DNA from: Bacillota bacterium
GTDB lineage: Bacteria > Bacillota > Clostridia > Oscillospirales > Acutalibacteraceae
Reading direction: 5' to 3'
Length of the DNA stretch: 6,049 nt
NCBI GenBank assembly: GCA_029007015.1
Contig: JAQXHB010000016.1
Location: 1-6,049, forward strand
Program-made: the position numbers and the translations under genes
Shown: one piece after another, positions 1 to 5,169 of the stretch
How the letters are laid out: every line of letters begins with the position of its first letter
Position numbering within the stretch: the first letter of the stretch is position 1
The notes under the pieces: model-generated
What the model was told of the DNA's origin: nothing
Databases searched by the model: none
What the model saw: the letters and a program-made list of their open reading frames with translations, nothing else

Positions 1-167
1 AGTGTGAAATAAAGGTGCAGATGAATATTTCGGACAACGGCAGCATATCAGTTTCACAGGTGGATGTCGGTGTGCCGAAAAGTTGCGCCGACGAGCAGTG
101 GCAGATAAAGGATTTGATTGACAGCAGGTTGGGACTGTATGCCGATGTGTATATCATGGAGGAATAG
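1..167 (+). CDS. spoIIIAF: Stage III sporulation protein AF, C-terminal fragment
   Basis: An open frame enters from the left edge (first full codon at 3) and ends at TAG 165-167, giving 54 residues with no start in the window. It ends in a charged helix-like stretch (DEQWQIKDLIDSRLGLYADV) and MEE, which resembles the soluble C-terminal part of SpoIIIAF. Identification rests mainly on position, because the next two genes are clear spoIIIAG and spoIIIAH, and the family order is spoIIIAA to AH. In the family, SpoIIIAF is a mother-cell membrane protein with two N-terminal membrane segments, which would lie outside this window, and it belongs to the feeding-tube channel complex. Its last codons carry the ribosome site of spoIIIAG (GGAGGA, 158-163), which suggests translational coupling. 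The fragment alone would be a weak identification. Confidence 0.75.
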   Translation, partial: CEIKVQMNISDNGSISVSQVDVGVPKSCADEQWQIKDLIDSRLGLYADVYIMEE

Positions 168-169
168 GC

Positions 170-712
170 GTGTTAAAACTAAATGAACTGATAAAGTCGG
201 ATAAGGCCGGACGATGGATATTCATAATCGGCATTTTGGGTATCGCTCTCATCTTTTTATCTACGGTGTTTGACGGCGGTACCGGCAAAAGCACCTCCGC
301 CGCTAAGGCGCAGACATCTGATGAGTATTCGGAAATACTGGAGAAAAAAATATTCGGCATTGTCAGCAGTATAACCGGTGACAAAAATGTCACGGTGGCC
401 GTTACTCTTGAGTCGGGCAGTGAGTATGTCTACGCCAACAACACAAACAAATCAACCGACTTGGCCGAAACTCAAAATGACTCTCAAACCACCGTCAAGC
501 AAAACGACTCGACTGAGGAGCAGTATATAATAATCGACTCGGGCGACGGCGAAAGCGCGCTGGTGGTGACCGAAAAACTGCCGCGCATCAGAGGGGTGGT
601 AATTGTTGCGTCGGGCGCCGACAATGAGCAGATAAGACAGGCAATCGTAAATTCGGTGACCACCGCGCTCGATATATCAAGCAGAAAAGTGTATGTTACA
701 AATGCAAACTAA
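170..712 (+). CDS. spoIIIAG: Stage III sporulation protein AG
   Basis: This 180-residue protein starts at GTG 170, six bases after GGAGGA (158-163) and two bases after the spoIIIAF stop. SpoIIIAG forms the large ring of the SpoIIIA-SpoIIQ channel in the membrane around the forespore. The sequence shows a short cytoplasmic N-terminus, one membrane segment at about 16-34 (WIFIIGILGIALIFLSTVF) and an extracytoplasmic ring-building domain. The first part of that domain is about 51-82 and the second about 137-177 (RGVVIVASGADNEQIRQAIV followed by a short strand). Between them lies an N/T/D/Q-rich stretch (about 88-118). It matches the insertion that forms the beta-triangle in known SpoIIIAG rings, though here it is fairly short. 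The protein is shorter than the Bacillus homologue (about 230 residues), as is common in Clostridia. It is probably transcribed by the mother-cell sigma-E system from a promoter left of the window. Confidence 0.93.
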   Translation: MLKLNELIKSDKAGRWIFIIGILGIALIFLSTVFDGGTGKSTSAAKAQTSDEYSEILEKKIFGIVSSITGDKNVTVAVTLESGSEYVYANNTNKSTDLAETQNDSQTTVKQNDSTEEQYIIIDSGDGESALVVTEKLPRIRGVVIVASGADNEQIRQAIVNSVTTALDISSRKVYVTNAN

Positions 713-734
713 TCAAAAGGGGAGTATGGCAGTT

Positions 735-1262
735 ATGAAAAAGAAATCGGTTGTTTTCGGCAAGCGTCAGATGGTGTTGGCACTACTCGCGGTGGTGCTG
801 GCGGGAGCGGTTTATCTAAACTGGAGGGTGGGCGGCAGTGCCCAAGTCAGCGATGTCTCGTCTCAAGTGTCGCTGGGGGATGCGCAGTTTGTCAATGCTC
901 AGGCAAACAACTCAGCCTATTTCACGGCCGCGCGCACCGAGAGGCAGACCGCCCGCGCCGACTCTATGGCTGAACTGAAAGAAATTGCCGAGAACAAATC
1001 GGTGGACGAGGATGCGCGCAAAGAGGCGTCGGAGAAGTCGCTCGCCCTCGCCTCGGCAGCCGATACCGAGGCAAGTATAGAGTCGCTTATCAAGGCAAAA
1101 GGTTTTAAGGACTGCATTGCCGTTATCGGCACCGACGGCATCAGTGTAGTGGTCAAATCGGGCGATTTGCTCGACTCGCAGATAATGCAGATTAAGGACA
1201 TTGTTATGTCCCAAACCGAGTTTGATGAGGCGAGCATAAAAATTATGAATGTTGCCGAATAA
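735..1262 (+). CDS. spoIIIAH: Stage III sporulation protein AH (SpoIIQ partner)
   Basis: This 175-residue protein has the typical start MKKKSVVFGKRQ followed by one membrane segment at about 13-30, ending in the family signature AVYLNW. A helical, Ala/Glu/Lys-rich linker (about 60-110) comes next. The C-terminal YscJ/FliF-like ring-building domain (about 111-173) contains SIESLIKAKGFKDCIAVI and the final strand SIKIMNV. In the family, this domain meets SpoIIQ from the forespore in the intermembrane space. The frame is open back to ATG 693, and ATG 726 is only 1 base from the ribosome site. I chose ATG 735 because it lies 10 bases after GGGGAG (719-724) and fits the conserved N-terminus. The gap from spoIIIAG is 22 bp, consistent with the same operon. 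No terminator is visible between its stop and the next gene. Confidence 0.95.
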   Translation: MKKKSVVFGKRQMVLALLAVVLAGAVYLNWRVGGSAQVSDVSSQVSLGDAQFVNAQANNSAYFTAARTERQTARADSMAELKEIAENKSVDEDARKEASEKSLALASAADTEASIESLIKAKGFKDCIAVIGTDGISVVVKSGDLLDSQIMQIKDIVMSQTEFDEASIKIMNVAE

Positions 1263-1270
1263 AAAAACAG

Positions 1271-1298
1271 TTGAGAAAATTTGCAATTGTGGTATAAT
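1271..1298 (+). promoter_or_regulatory. Vegetative (sigma-A-type) promoter of the Asp23-family gene
   Basis: TTGAGA (1271-1276) and a perfect TATAAT (1293-1298) are separated by 16 bp. TG at 1290-1291 makes an extended -10. Transcription would start near 1304-1306, leaving a leader of about 35 bases before the ATG at 1341. The promoter sits 8 bp after the spoIIIAH stop, so the Asp23-family gene can be expressed independently of the sporulation operon. Confidence 0.8.
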
Positions 1299-1340
1299 AG
1301 AGGTAAAGTATCAATGTACTACATGCAGGAGGTCTGTTTT

Positions 1341-1688
1341 ATGGATAAGAATGTTACAGGAGTAGTCATTTCAGAGGAAGTTATCGCCAAGATTGTCAAC
1401 ACGGCCGTACTCGAGGTTGAGGGCGTTGTCGATGTTGTGCCGCGCCCGGCCGATTTGCGCGGTGTTTTCCGCAACCGCTCGTCTCAGGCTGTTCATGTCA
1501 GCATGAACGACAATGACATCAGTGTTGATGTGTTTTTGAAAATCAAGATGGGCGCAAAAATCGTTGCAGTTTGCGATGAGGCTCAGCAGAGAATCAAGGA
1601 TACCGTTCAGAATATGACCGGCAAGGCCCTCTCAAAGGTCAACATCAATATTGTCGATGTTGAGATTGTTGAGGATGAGAAAAAGTAA
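1341..1688 (+). CDS. yqhY: Asp23/Gls24 family protein, YqhY-like
   Basis: This 115-residue protein starts at ATG 1341, eight bases after AGGAGG (1327-1332). The frame is open upstream to 1281, but that stretch contains the promoter and has no ribosome site. Asp23/Gls24 (DUF322) features are clear. There is an N-terminal G-V-V-I-S-E-E-V-I-A-K-I helix start (7-18), then EVEGVVDV (25-32), a beta segment ISVDVFLKIKMGAKI (60-74), a Q-x-x-I-K-D helix, and the closing MTG...VNINIVDVEIV (92-110). Family members are small soluble proteins linked to envelope homeostasis. In B. subtilis, YqhY lies between the spoIIIA/acc region and nusB and affects fatty-acid synthesis. Placement just after spoIIIAH supports yqhY over other Asp23 paralogues. 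The usual nusB neighbour is not present: the transcript appears to end at the hairpin at 1762-1789. Confidence 0.88.
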   Translation: MDKNVTGVVISEEVIAKIVNTAVLEVEGVVDVVPRPADLRGVFRNRSSQAVHVSMNDNDISVDVFLKIKMGAKIVAVCDEAQQRIKDTVQNMTGKALSKVNINIVDVEIVEDEKK

Positions 1689-1721
1689 AACTGTGGTTTA
1701 AGGAAATCCAACCATAAAAAC

Positions 1722-1753
1722 GAAAAAGCCCGGTAAAACACCGAACTTTTTTT
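1722..1753 (-). terminator. Rho-independent terminator for the small - strand gene
   Basis: Read on the - strand, bases 1751-1740 (AAAAAGUUCGGU) pair with 1734-1723 (ACCGGGCUUUUU) across a 5-base loop. This gives 12 bp including two G.U wobbles, and the descending arm ends in a U5 run. On the + strand the same two positions are C/A mismatches, so the stem is much weaker there. It lies about 50 bp downstream of the stop of the small gene at 1801-1995 and suits it as terminator. Confidence 0.7.
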
Positions 1754-1761
1754 GACAGACT

Positions 1762-1796
1762 GAATCCGTTCTCTGCCGAGGGCGGATTCTTTATTA
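1762..1796 (+). terminator. Rho-independent terminator for the Asp23-family gene
   Basis: On the + strand GAATCCGUUCUC (1762-1773) pairs with GAGGGCGGAUUC (1778-1789) around a UGCC tetraloop. This makes 12 bp with two U.G wobbles, followed by UUUAUUA. On the - strand the two wobble positions become A/C mismatches. The T-tract is interrupted, so efficiency may be moderate. Confidence 0.65.
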
Positions 1797-1800
1797 GACA

Positions 1801-1995
1801 TTATTCTGCTTTAAGTTTATCCCCGTCGCACAACCGTTTGACCAATGCGCGCATTTCTGCCTTTGAGCGCACACTGTGCGTTTGCTCGATAATCGCCATT
1901 TTTTCATTATCGGTCAGCGACTCAAATTTATGCATGGCAGCTTCATTTTGGGCAAGGGCCATGCCGAGCCCCATTGGTAAATCAATTGACATCAT
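1801..1995 (-). CDS. Small conserved-looking protein of unknown function
   Basis: This 64-residue - strand gene runs from ATG 1995 to a TAA at 1803-1801. The start is chosen because ATG 1995 lies 5 bases after GAGG (2004-2001, within GGTGAGG). A second ATG at 1992 is also well placed, whereas the upstream GTG at 2001 overlaps the ribosome site. The protein begins MMSIDLPMGLGMALAQNEAA, continues with MHKFESLTDNEKMAIIEQTH and then SVRSKAEMRALVKRL. It looks like three short helices, with no signal peptide or membrane segment and a charged tail. I recall similar LP-G-MALAQN...F..L...EK...I..TH...SK.EM peptides as unnamed proteins in Clostridia, but I can assign no function. A ribosome site and a dedicated terminator support a real gene. 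Confidence 0.75.
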   Translation of the reverse strand: MMSIDLPMGLGMALAQNEAAMHKFESLTDNEKMAIIEQTHSVRSKAEMRALVKRLCDGDKLKAE

Positions 1996-2013
1996 AAACA
2001 CCTCACCGATATA

Positions 2014-2078
2014 TTGCGCAAAATAAGTGAAATAATACGGCGCATATCTAATTTTCTGCGCTATAGGTATTTCTGCGC
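2014..2078. repeat. Short GCGCA-containing repeats between divergent genes
   Basis: TTTCTGCGC occurs at 2053-2061 and again at 2070-2078, a direct repeat with a 17-bp period. The perfect palindrome TTGCGCAA lies at 2014-2021, closer to the small - strand gene. All three lie in the 134-bp region between divergently transcribed genes, where an operator could act on both. No convincing -35/-10 pair was found for either gene here. The motifs are short and may be chance. Confidence 0.35.
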
Positions 2079-2129
2079 AAATTGAGCGATGAAGTGCTAC
2101 ACTTTGAATAGTTAAAAGGGGGAATATAA

Positions 2130-2351
2130 ATGTCTGACGAGATTATACGCACCGGCCGATATCGTCACTTCAAGGGTAACGAATACGAGGTGATTGGTAT
2201 AGCCCGACACAGCGAAACGCTTGAACCGATGGTGGTTTACCGCGCGCTGTACGGCGACGGCGGGCTGTGGGTGAGGCCGGCCTCGATGTGGAACGAGACG
2301 GTTGAGCGCGACGGCAAAACCTACAAGAGGTTTACCTATATCAGCGAATAA
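2130..2351 (+). CDS. DUF1653 domain protein
   Basis: This 73-residue protein starts at ATG 2130, seven bases after AAAAGGGGG (2114-2122). The whole protein is one DUF1653 unit. G-R-Y-R-H-F-K-G-N-E-Y-E-V-I-G (9-23) is followed by ARHSETLEPMVVYRALYGD (25-43), then G-L-W-V-R-P (45-50), and the closing KRFTYI. The family is widespread as small stand-alone cytosolic proteins. Its biochemical role is not established, so no function is given. It is transcribed alone on the + strand, divergent from the small gene on its left and convergent with rlmH, whose stop codon starts 30 bp beyond. No clear terminator follows. Confidence 0.92.
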   Translation: MSDEIIRTGRYRHFKGNEYEVIGIARHSETLEPMVVYRALYGDGGLWVRPASMWNETVERDGKTYKRFTYISE

Positions 2352-2381
2352 TTGGCACCGGAAAGTGGCTGTACGCAATAA

Positions 2382-2858
2382 TTACTTGTGATATTGACTG
2401 CCGGATGATATTTGAAACGCGCGGTAGACCTGCTCGAGCAACATAACGCGCGCCAGCATATGAGGAAAGGTCATGCGCGACATGGACAAGCCGCCGATTT
2501 TTTTGATATCATCGGACAGCCCCCATGAGCCGCCGATGACAAATACAATATGGCTGACCCCGTTGGCGGCGAGAGTATCGAGCCTTTTCGACAACTGCTC
2601 ACTGCTCATTTGCTCACCCTCGATGCACAGCGGTATGACGGCGGCGCCGCGCGGTATTTTTTGCATTATCCGACGGCCTTCGTCTGCGATGACAGCCGCT
2701 ATCTCGGCTTGCCCCGGCTTGTCCGGCGCCTTGCACTCATCTATTTCGATTACTTCGGGCTTGCAAAAGGCGCCGAGCCGCTTGAGATACTCGTCGCAAG
2801 CATCGCGCCAGAACTTTTCCTTCAATTTGCCGACGGCGATTACGGTGATTCTCATCAT
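2382..2858 (-). CDS. rlmH: 23S rRNA (pseudouridine-1915-N3)-methyltransferase RlmH
   Basis: This is a SPOUT-class methyltransferase that uses S-adenosylmethionine to methylate N3 of pseudouridine 1915 in helix 69 of 23S rRNA on assembled ribosomes. It has 158 residues from ATG 2858, or 157 from ATG 2855; the family usual is about 159. The N-terminus ITVIAVGKLKEKFW is typical. The trefoil-knot SAM-binding part shows FVIGGSWGLSDDI (about 105-117), and the C-terminal signature is MTFPHMLARVMLLEQVYRAF followed by YHK. Pro before YHK in many homologues is Gln here. ATG 2858 is preferred because it lies 9 bases after GAGG (2871-2868) and 1 base after the walJ stop. A longer frame back to 2900 overlaps walJ and lacks family similarity. 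It is probably translationally coupled to walJ. Confidence 0.96.
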   Translation of the reverse strand: MMRITVIAVGKLKEKFWRDACDEYLKRLGAFCKPEVIEIDECKAPDKPGQAEIAAVIADEGRRIMQKIPRGAAVIPLCIEGEQMSSEQLSKRLDTLAANGVSHIVFVIGGSWGLSDDIKKIGGLSMSRMTFPHMLARVMLLEQVYRAFQISSGSQYHK

Positions 2859-2859
2859 A

Positions 2860-3642
2860 TCACAGCACCTCGATGTTGTTGCCGCAAGGGGAGTTGACAC
2901 TTAATATGTAGTCGACATGCTCGGCGGCACCGGCCAGCGACAGCGCCTCAACTGCGGCATGGTGCGCCAGTATGGGACGGTTGTTGTCGCGGCTGAGATG
3001 GGCCAGCACAAAGCGGGTTGTTCCGCTGTGTATAAGCTCGCAGAGGGTATCAGCACAGCACGAATTTGATAAGTGGCCTTTGTCAGACAGTATTCGTTGC
3101 TTTAGGCTATACGGGTATGCACCGTTTTGAAGCATGCGAACATCGTGGTTTGACTCAAGCATTACCAAATCACAGCCGCAAAGGGCTGACCGCACCTCAT
3201 CGGTAACAACGCCGAGGTCGGTGCATACTGCGACGCGTTTGCCGTTTGGCAGAGTTACGGTATATCCGCTGCTGCCGATGCAGTCGTGCGATGTTGCAAA
3301 CCGTTCAATGTGCATATCTGCAATGTCGACCGACATATCAAACGGAATGATATCGACCGACTGAGCCGCCTTGTCATCCTGCATGAGCGCCGCCGCTGTC
3401 TCTGCAGAAGCAAAGACGGGTATGCGGCGCCGTGATGCAAACACGCGCAGACCTTTGATGTGGTCAATATGTTCGTGGGTGATGAATACCGCCGCAACGC
3501 GGTCGGCACCGCCGCAGTTATCGAGCGCGGCGGTCAGTGCCTTGGCCGAAACGCCGGCGTCAATCAATATTCCGCCGCCGTCACCGCCAATGAAGGTTGC
3601 ATTGCCCGAACTGCCGCTGAAAAGGGGGGCAAAAACTGACAT
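2860..3642 (-). CDS. walJ: Metallo-beta-lactamase-fold nuclease, WalJ/YycJ family
   Basis: This 260-residue cytosolic protein starts at ATG 3642, where MSVFAPLFSGSSGNATFI matches the usual family start. The frame is open to a TTG at 3660, but the ribosome site GGGAG (3658-3654) lies inside that extension, 11 bases from the ATG. Metal ligands are visible: HEHIDH (56-61), His119 in ATSHD, Asp142 in TDLG, and the late signatures ESNHD (163-167), GHLSN (189-193) and LAHLSRDNN (213-221). In Bacillus the homologue is encoded with the WalRK two-component genes, and members have been reported as 5'-to-3' DNA exonucleases linked to replication, division and mismatch repair. Here it sits between murA and rlmH without walRK. 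The substrate in this organism is inferred from the family only. Confidence 0.9.
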   Translation of the reverse strand: MSVFAPLFSGSSGNATFIGGDGGGILIDAGVSAKALTAALDNCGGADRVAAVFITHEHIDHIKGLRVFASRRRIPVFASAETAAALMQDDKAAQSVDIIPFDMSVDIADMHIERFATSHDCIGSSGYTVTLPNGKRVAVCTDLGVVTDEVRSALCGCDLVMLESNHDVRMLQNGAYPYSLKQRILSDKGHLSNSCCADTLCELIHSGTTRFVLAHLSRDNNRPILAHHAAVEALSLAGAAEHVDYILSVNSPCGNNIEVL

Positions 3643-3664
3643 TGTGAATAACACTCCCAAAATG

Positions 3665-3693
3665 AAGGCTGCCCGTAAAAATGGGGCAGCCTT
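3665..3693 (-). other. Intercistronic hairpin between murA and walJ
   Basis: AAGGCTGCCC (3665-3674) is perfectly complementary to GGGCAGCCTT (3684-3693), with a 9-base loop. The 10-bp stem begins 6 bases after the murA stop and ends 6 bases before the walJ ribosome site, so it fills the gap. On the - strand it is followed only by CATTTT, a weak U-run. I therefore read it as a leaky terminator or an mRNA 3'-end stabiliser rather than a full stop. On the + strand it is followed by TTG, and no gene there needs a terminator. Confidence 0.6.
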
Positions 3694-3699
3694 TTGTAA

Positions 3700-4989
3700 T
3701 TATTGCGCCTTGCTGACCGAGGTATCGGTCGGTGCGACGGTAACGCGCCGAATATCAGCGCCGATGGCCGTCAACTTTTCAATCAAATTCTCGTATCCGC
3801 GCTCAATGTGCTGAATTTCGGATATTTCGGTGGTACCTGAGGCCATCAGCCCGGCGATAACCATAGCCGCGCCAGCGCGCAGGTCAGTCGCCTGAACAGG
3901 AGCACCCTTGAGTCGGTCGACGCCCTCGATAACGGCCACCTTGCCGTCAACCTGAATTTGTGCACCCATCAGTGTCAATTGGTCAACATAGCGGAATCGG
4001 GCATCCCATACGCCCTCGGTCACCATGCTGGTGCCGTCGGCCGCCGCAAGCAGTGTGGTGAACTGCGGCTGCATATCGGTGGGGAAGCCGGGGTGCGGCA
4101 TAGTTTTGACATTGCATCGCGTAAGATGGCCGTTGCTGATAACTCTCACCGCATCACCGAGGTCCTCAACAGTGACGCCGGCCTCGATAAGTTTGGCTGT
4201 AATTGACTCAAGGTGCTTCGGAATGACGCCGTCGATGATAACATCGCCGCCGGCTCCGGCCACAGCGGCCATATATGTGCCGGCTTCAATTTGGTCGGGA
4301 ATGATGCTGTAAGTAGTACCGCCCAGACTGCTGACGCCTCTGATTTTGATAACATCAGTGCCGGCGCCGCGTATGTCGGCACCCATTGAATTGAGAAAGT
4401 TTGCCAAATCAACAATGTGAGGCTCGCGTGCGGCGTTTTCAATGACAGTTAGTCCCTTGGCCTTGACTGCCGCGAGCATTATGTTAATGGTTGCGCCGAC
4501 CGATACAACATCAAGGTAAATATGACTGCCGATGAGACGGTCTGCCGAGAGATTGACCATGCCGGTTTCGATGGTGGCTCGCGCACCGAGTGCCTCAAAG
4601 CCCTTGATGTGCTGGTCGATGGGACGCACACCGAAGTCACATCCGCCGGGAGGAGCGACCTTTGCCTTGTTGAAGCGGCCGAGCATGGCTCCCATTAGGT
4701 AGCTGCTGGCTCGAATACGCCTGGTCATCTCGAGAGGGACAACATGCGATGCAATGTGCGAGCAGTTAATTTCGATGATTGAATCGGTTATCATTTTGAT
4801 GTCGGCGCCCAGTTCGTATAAAATGCGTATAAGTTCGCTGACATCGCTGATGTTGGGTATATTTTCAATGCGACAGACCCCGTCGGACAGGATGGCCGCG
4901 GGAATGATGGCAACAGCGGCATTTTTAGCGCCGCTGATGTGTACCTTACCGCTGAGTTGGTGTCCGCCGTTTATTATAAACTTGTCCAA
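3700..4989 (-). CDS. murA: UDP-N-acetylglucosamine 1-carboxyvinyltransferase
   Basis: MurA transfers enolpyruvate from phosphoenolpyruvate to UDP-GlcNAc, the first committed step of peptidoglycan precursor synthesis in the cytosol. It has 429 residues, normal for the family. Key residues are visible: Lys22-Asn23 in SGAKNAA, Arg91, the mobile-loop Cys117 in PPGGCDFGVRPIDQH (the fosfomycin-reactive Cys in the family), Arg122, Asp305 in PGFPTDMQ, Arg371 in DLRAGAA and Arg397 in IERGYE. The start is TTG 4989: the preceding in-frame codon is TAA (4992-4990) and no other start exists before residue 66. AGGGG (5004-5000) lies 10 bases upstream. Some stretches (SVGATINIMLAAV, PIDQHIKGFEALGA) recall MurZ-type paralogues, while the C-terminal half resembles MurAA, so paralogue type is left open. 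Confidence 0.97.
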   Translation of the reverse strand: MDKFIINGGHQLSGKVHISGAKNAAVAIIPAAILSDGVCRIENIPNISDVSELIRILYELGADIKMITDSIIEINCSHIASHVVPLEMTRRIRASSYLMGAMLGRFNKAKVAPPGGCDFGVRPIDQHIKGFEALGARATIETGMVNLSADRLIGSHIYLDVVSVGATINIMLAAVKAKGLTVIENAAREPHIVDLANFLNSMGADIRGAGTDVIKIRGVSSLGGTTYSIIPDQIEAGTYMAAVAGAGGDVIIDGVIPKHLESITAKLIEAGVTVEDLGDAVRVISNGHLTRCNVKTMPHPGFPTDMQPQFTTLLAAADGTSMVTEGVWDARFRYVDQLTLMGAQIQVDGKVAVIEGVDRLKGAPVQATDLRAGAAMVIAGLMASGTTEISEIQHIERGYENLIEKLTAIGADIRRVTVAPTDTSVSKAQ

Positions 4990-5013
4990 TTATCAAACAC
5001 CCCTAAAATATAT

Positions 5014-5029
5014 TGGGCCACACGACCCA
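5014..5029 (-). other. Small hairpin in the murA leader
   Basis: On the - strand UGGGUC (5029-5024) pairs with GGCCCA (5019-5014) around a GUGU tetraloop. The stem is 6 bp with one G.U pair and ends 9 bases before the AGGGG ribosome site of murA. It is too short and lacks a U-tract for a terminator. It could modulate initiation at the TTG start or be incidental. Confidence 0.35.
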
Positions 5030-5094
5030 TGCCGAACAATAATATTTTTTTGACCGTTTGAACAGAGATAATATGATTTTTAACACACACTGTT

Positions 5095-5124
5095 ATTATA
5101 ACACGGCTGCTGATAAATTGAAAG
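5095..5124 (-). promoter_or_regulatory. Probable murA promoter (extended -10)
   Basis: On the - strand a perfect TATAAT (5100-5095) is preceded by TGT (5103-5101), giving TGnTATAAT. The region at -35 (TTTCAA, 17 bp upstream) matches the consensus poorly, which is common for extended -10 promoters. The start would be near 5088, giving a leader of about 100 bases. It lies in the 180-bp AT-rich gap between glnS and murA and would drive murA-walJ-rlmH. Confidence 0.65.
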
Positions 5125-5169
5125 ACCAAAATTTAATTATTTGTAAATGCGGATAAATTATAATAATTT

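Noticed and set aside
111..127. MurA loop Cys-Asp pair seen as a possible Cys-to-Asp fosfomycin resistance change
   Set aside because: Positions here are residues of murA. The catalytic Cys117 is retained in PGGC; the Asp follows it at 118, a normal variant at that position.
693..734. Upstream in-frame starts for spoIIIAH at 693 and 726
   Set aside because: Position 693 overlaps spoIIIAG without a ribosome site, and 726 is only 1 base from GGGGAG. ATG 735 matches the conserved MKKK...KRQ start.
912..1286. Long - strand open frames opposite spoIIIAH (124 and 106 residues)
   Set aside because: They lie wholly opposite a confidently identified gene, have no ribosome site or recognisable motifs, and are composed like antisense shadows of Ala/Glu-rich coding sequence.
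1694..1714. Hairpin TGGTT...AACCA just after the Asp23-family stop as a terminator
   Set aside because: Only 5 bp with an 11-base loop and no U-tract; the 12-bp hairpin at 1762-1789 is a better terminator.
2473..2904. + strand open frames opposite rlmH (143 and 115 residues)
   Set aside because: rlmH on the - strand carries full family motifs; the opposite frames show none and lack ribosome sites.
3371..3814. + strand open frame spanning the walJ start and murA end (147 residues)
   Set aside because: It crosses two real genes and the intercistronic hairpin on the opposite strand and has low-complexity Ala/Ser/Pro composition with no domain pattern.
5155..5169. AT-only inverted repeat AAATTA/TAATTT after glnS as a terminator
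   Set aside because: It has no GC pairs in the stem and chance is likely in such AT-rich DNA.
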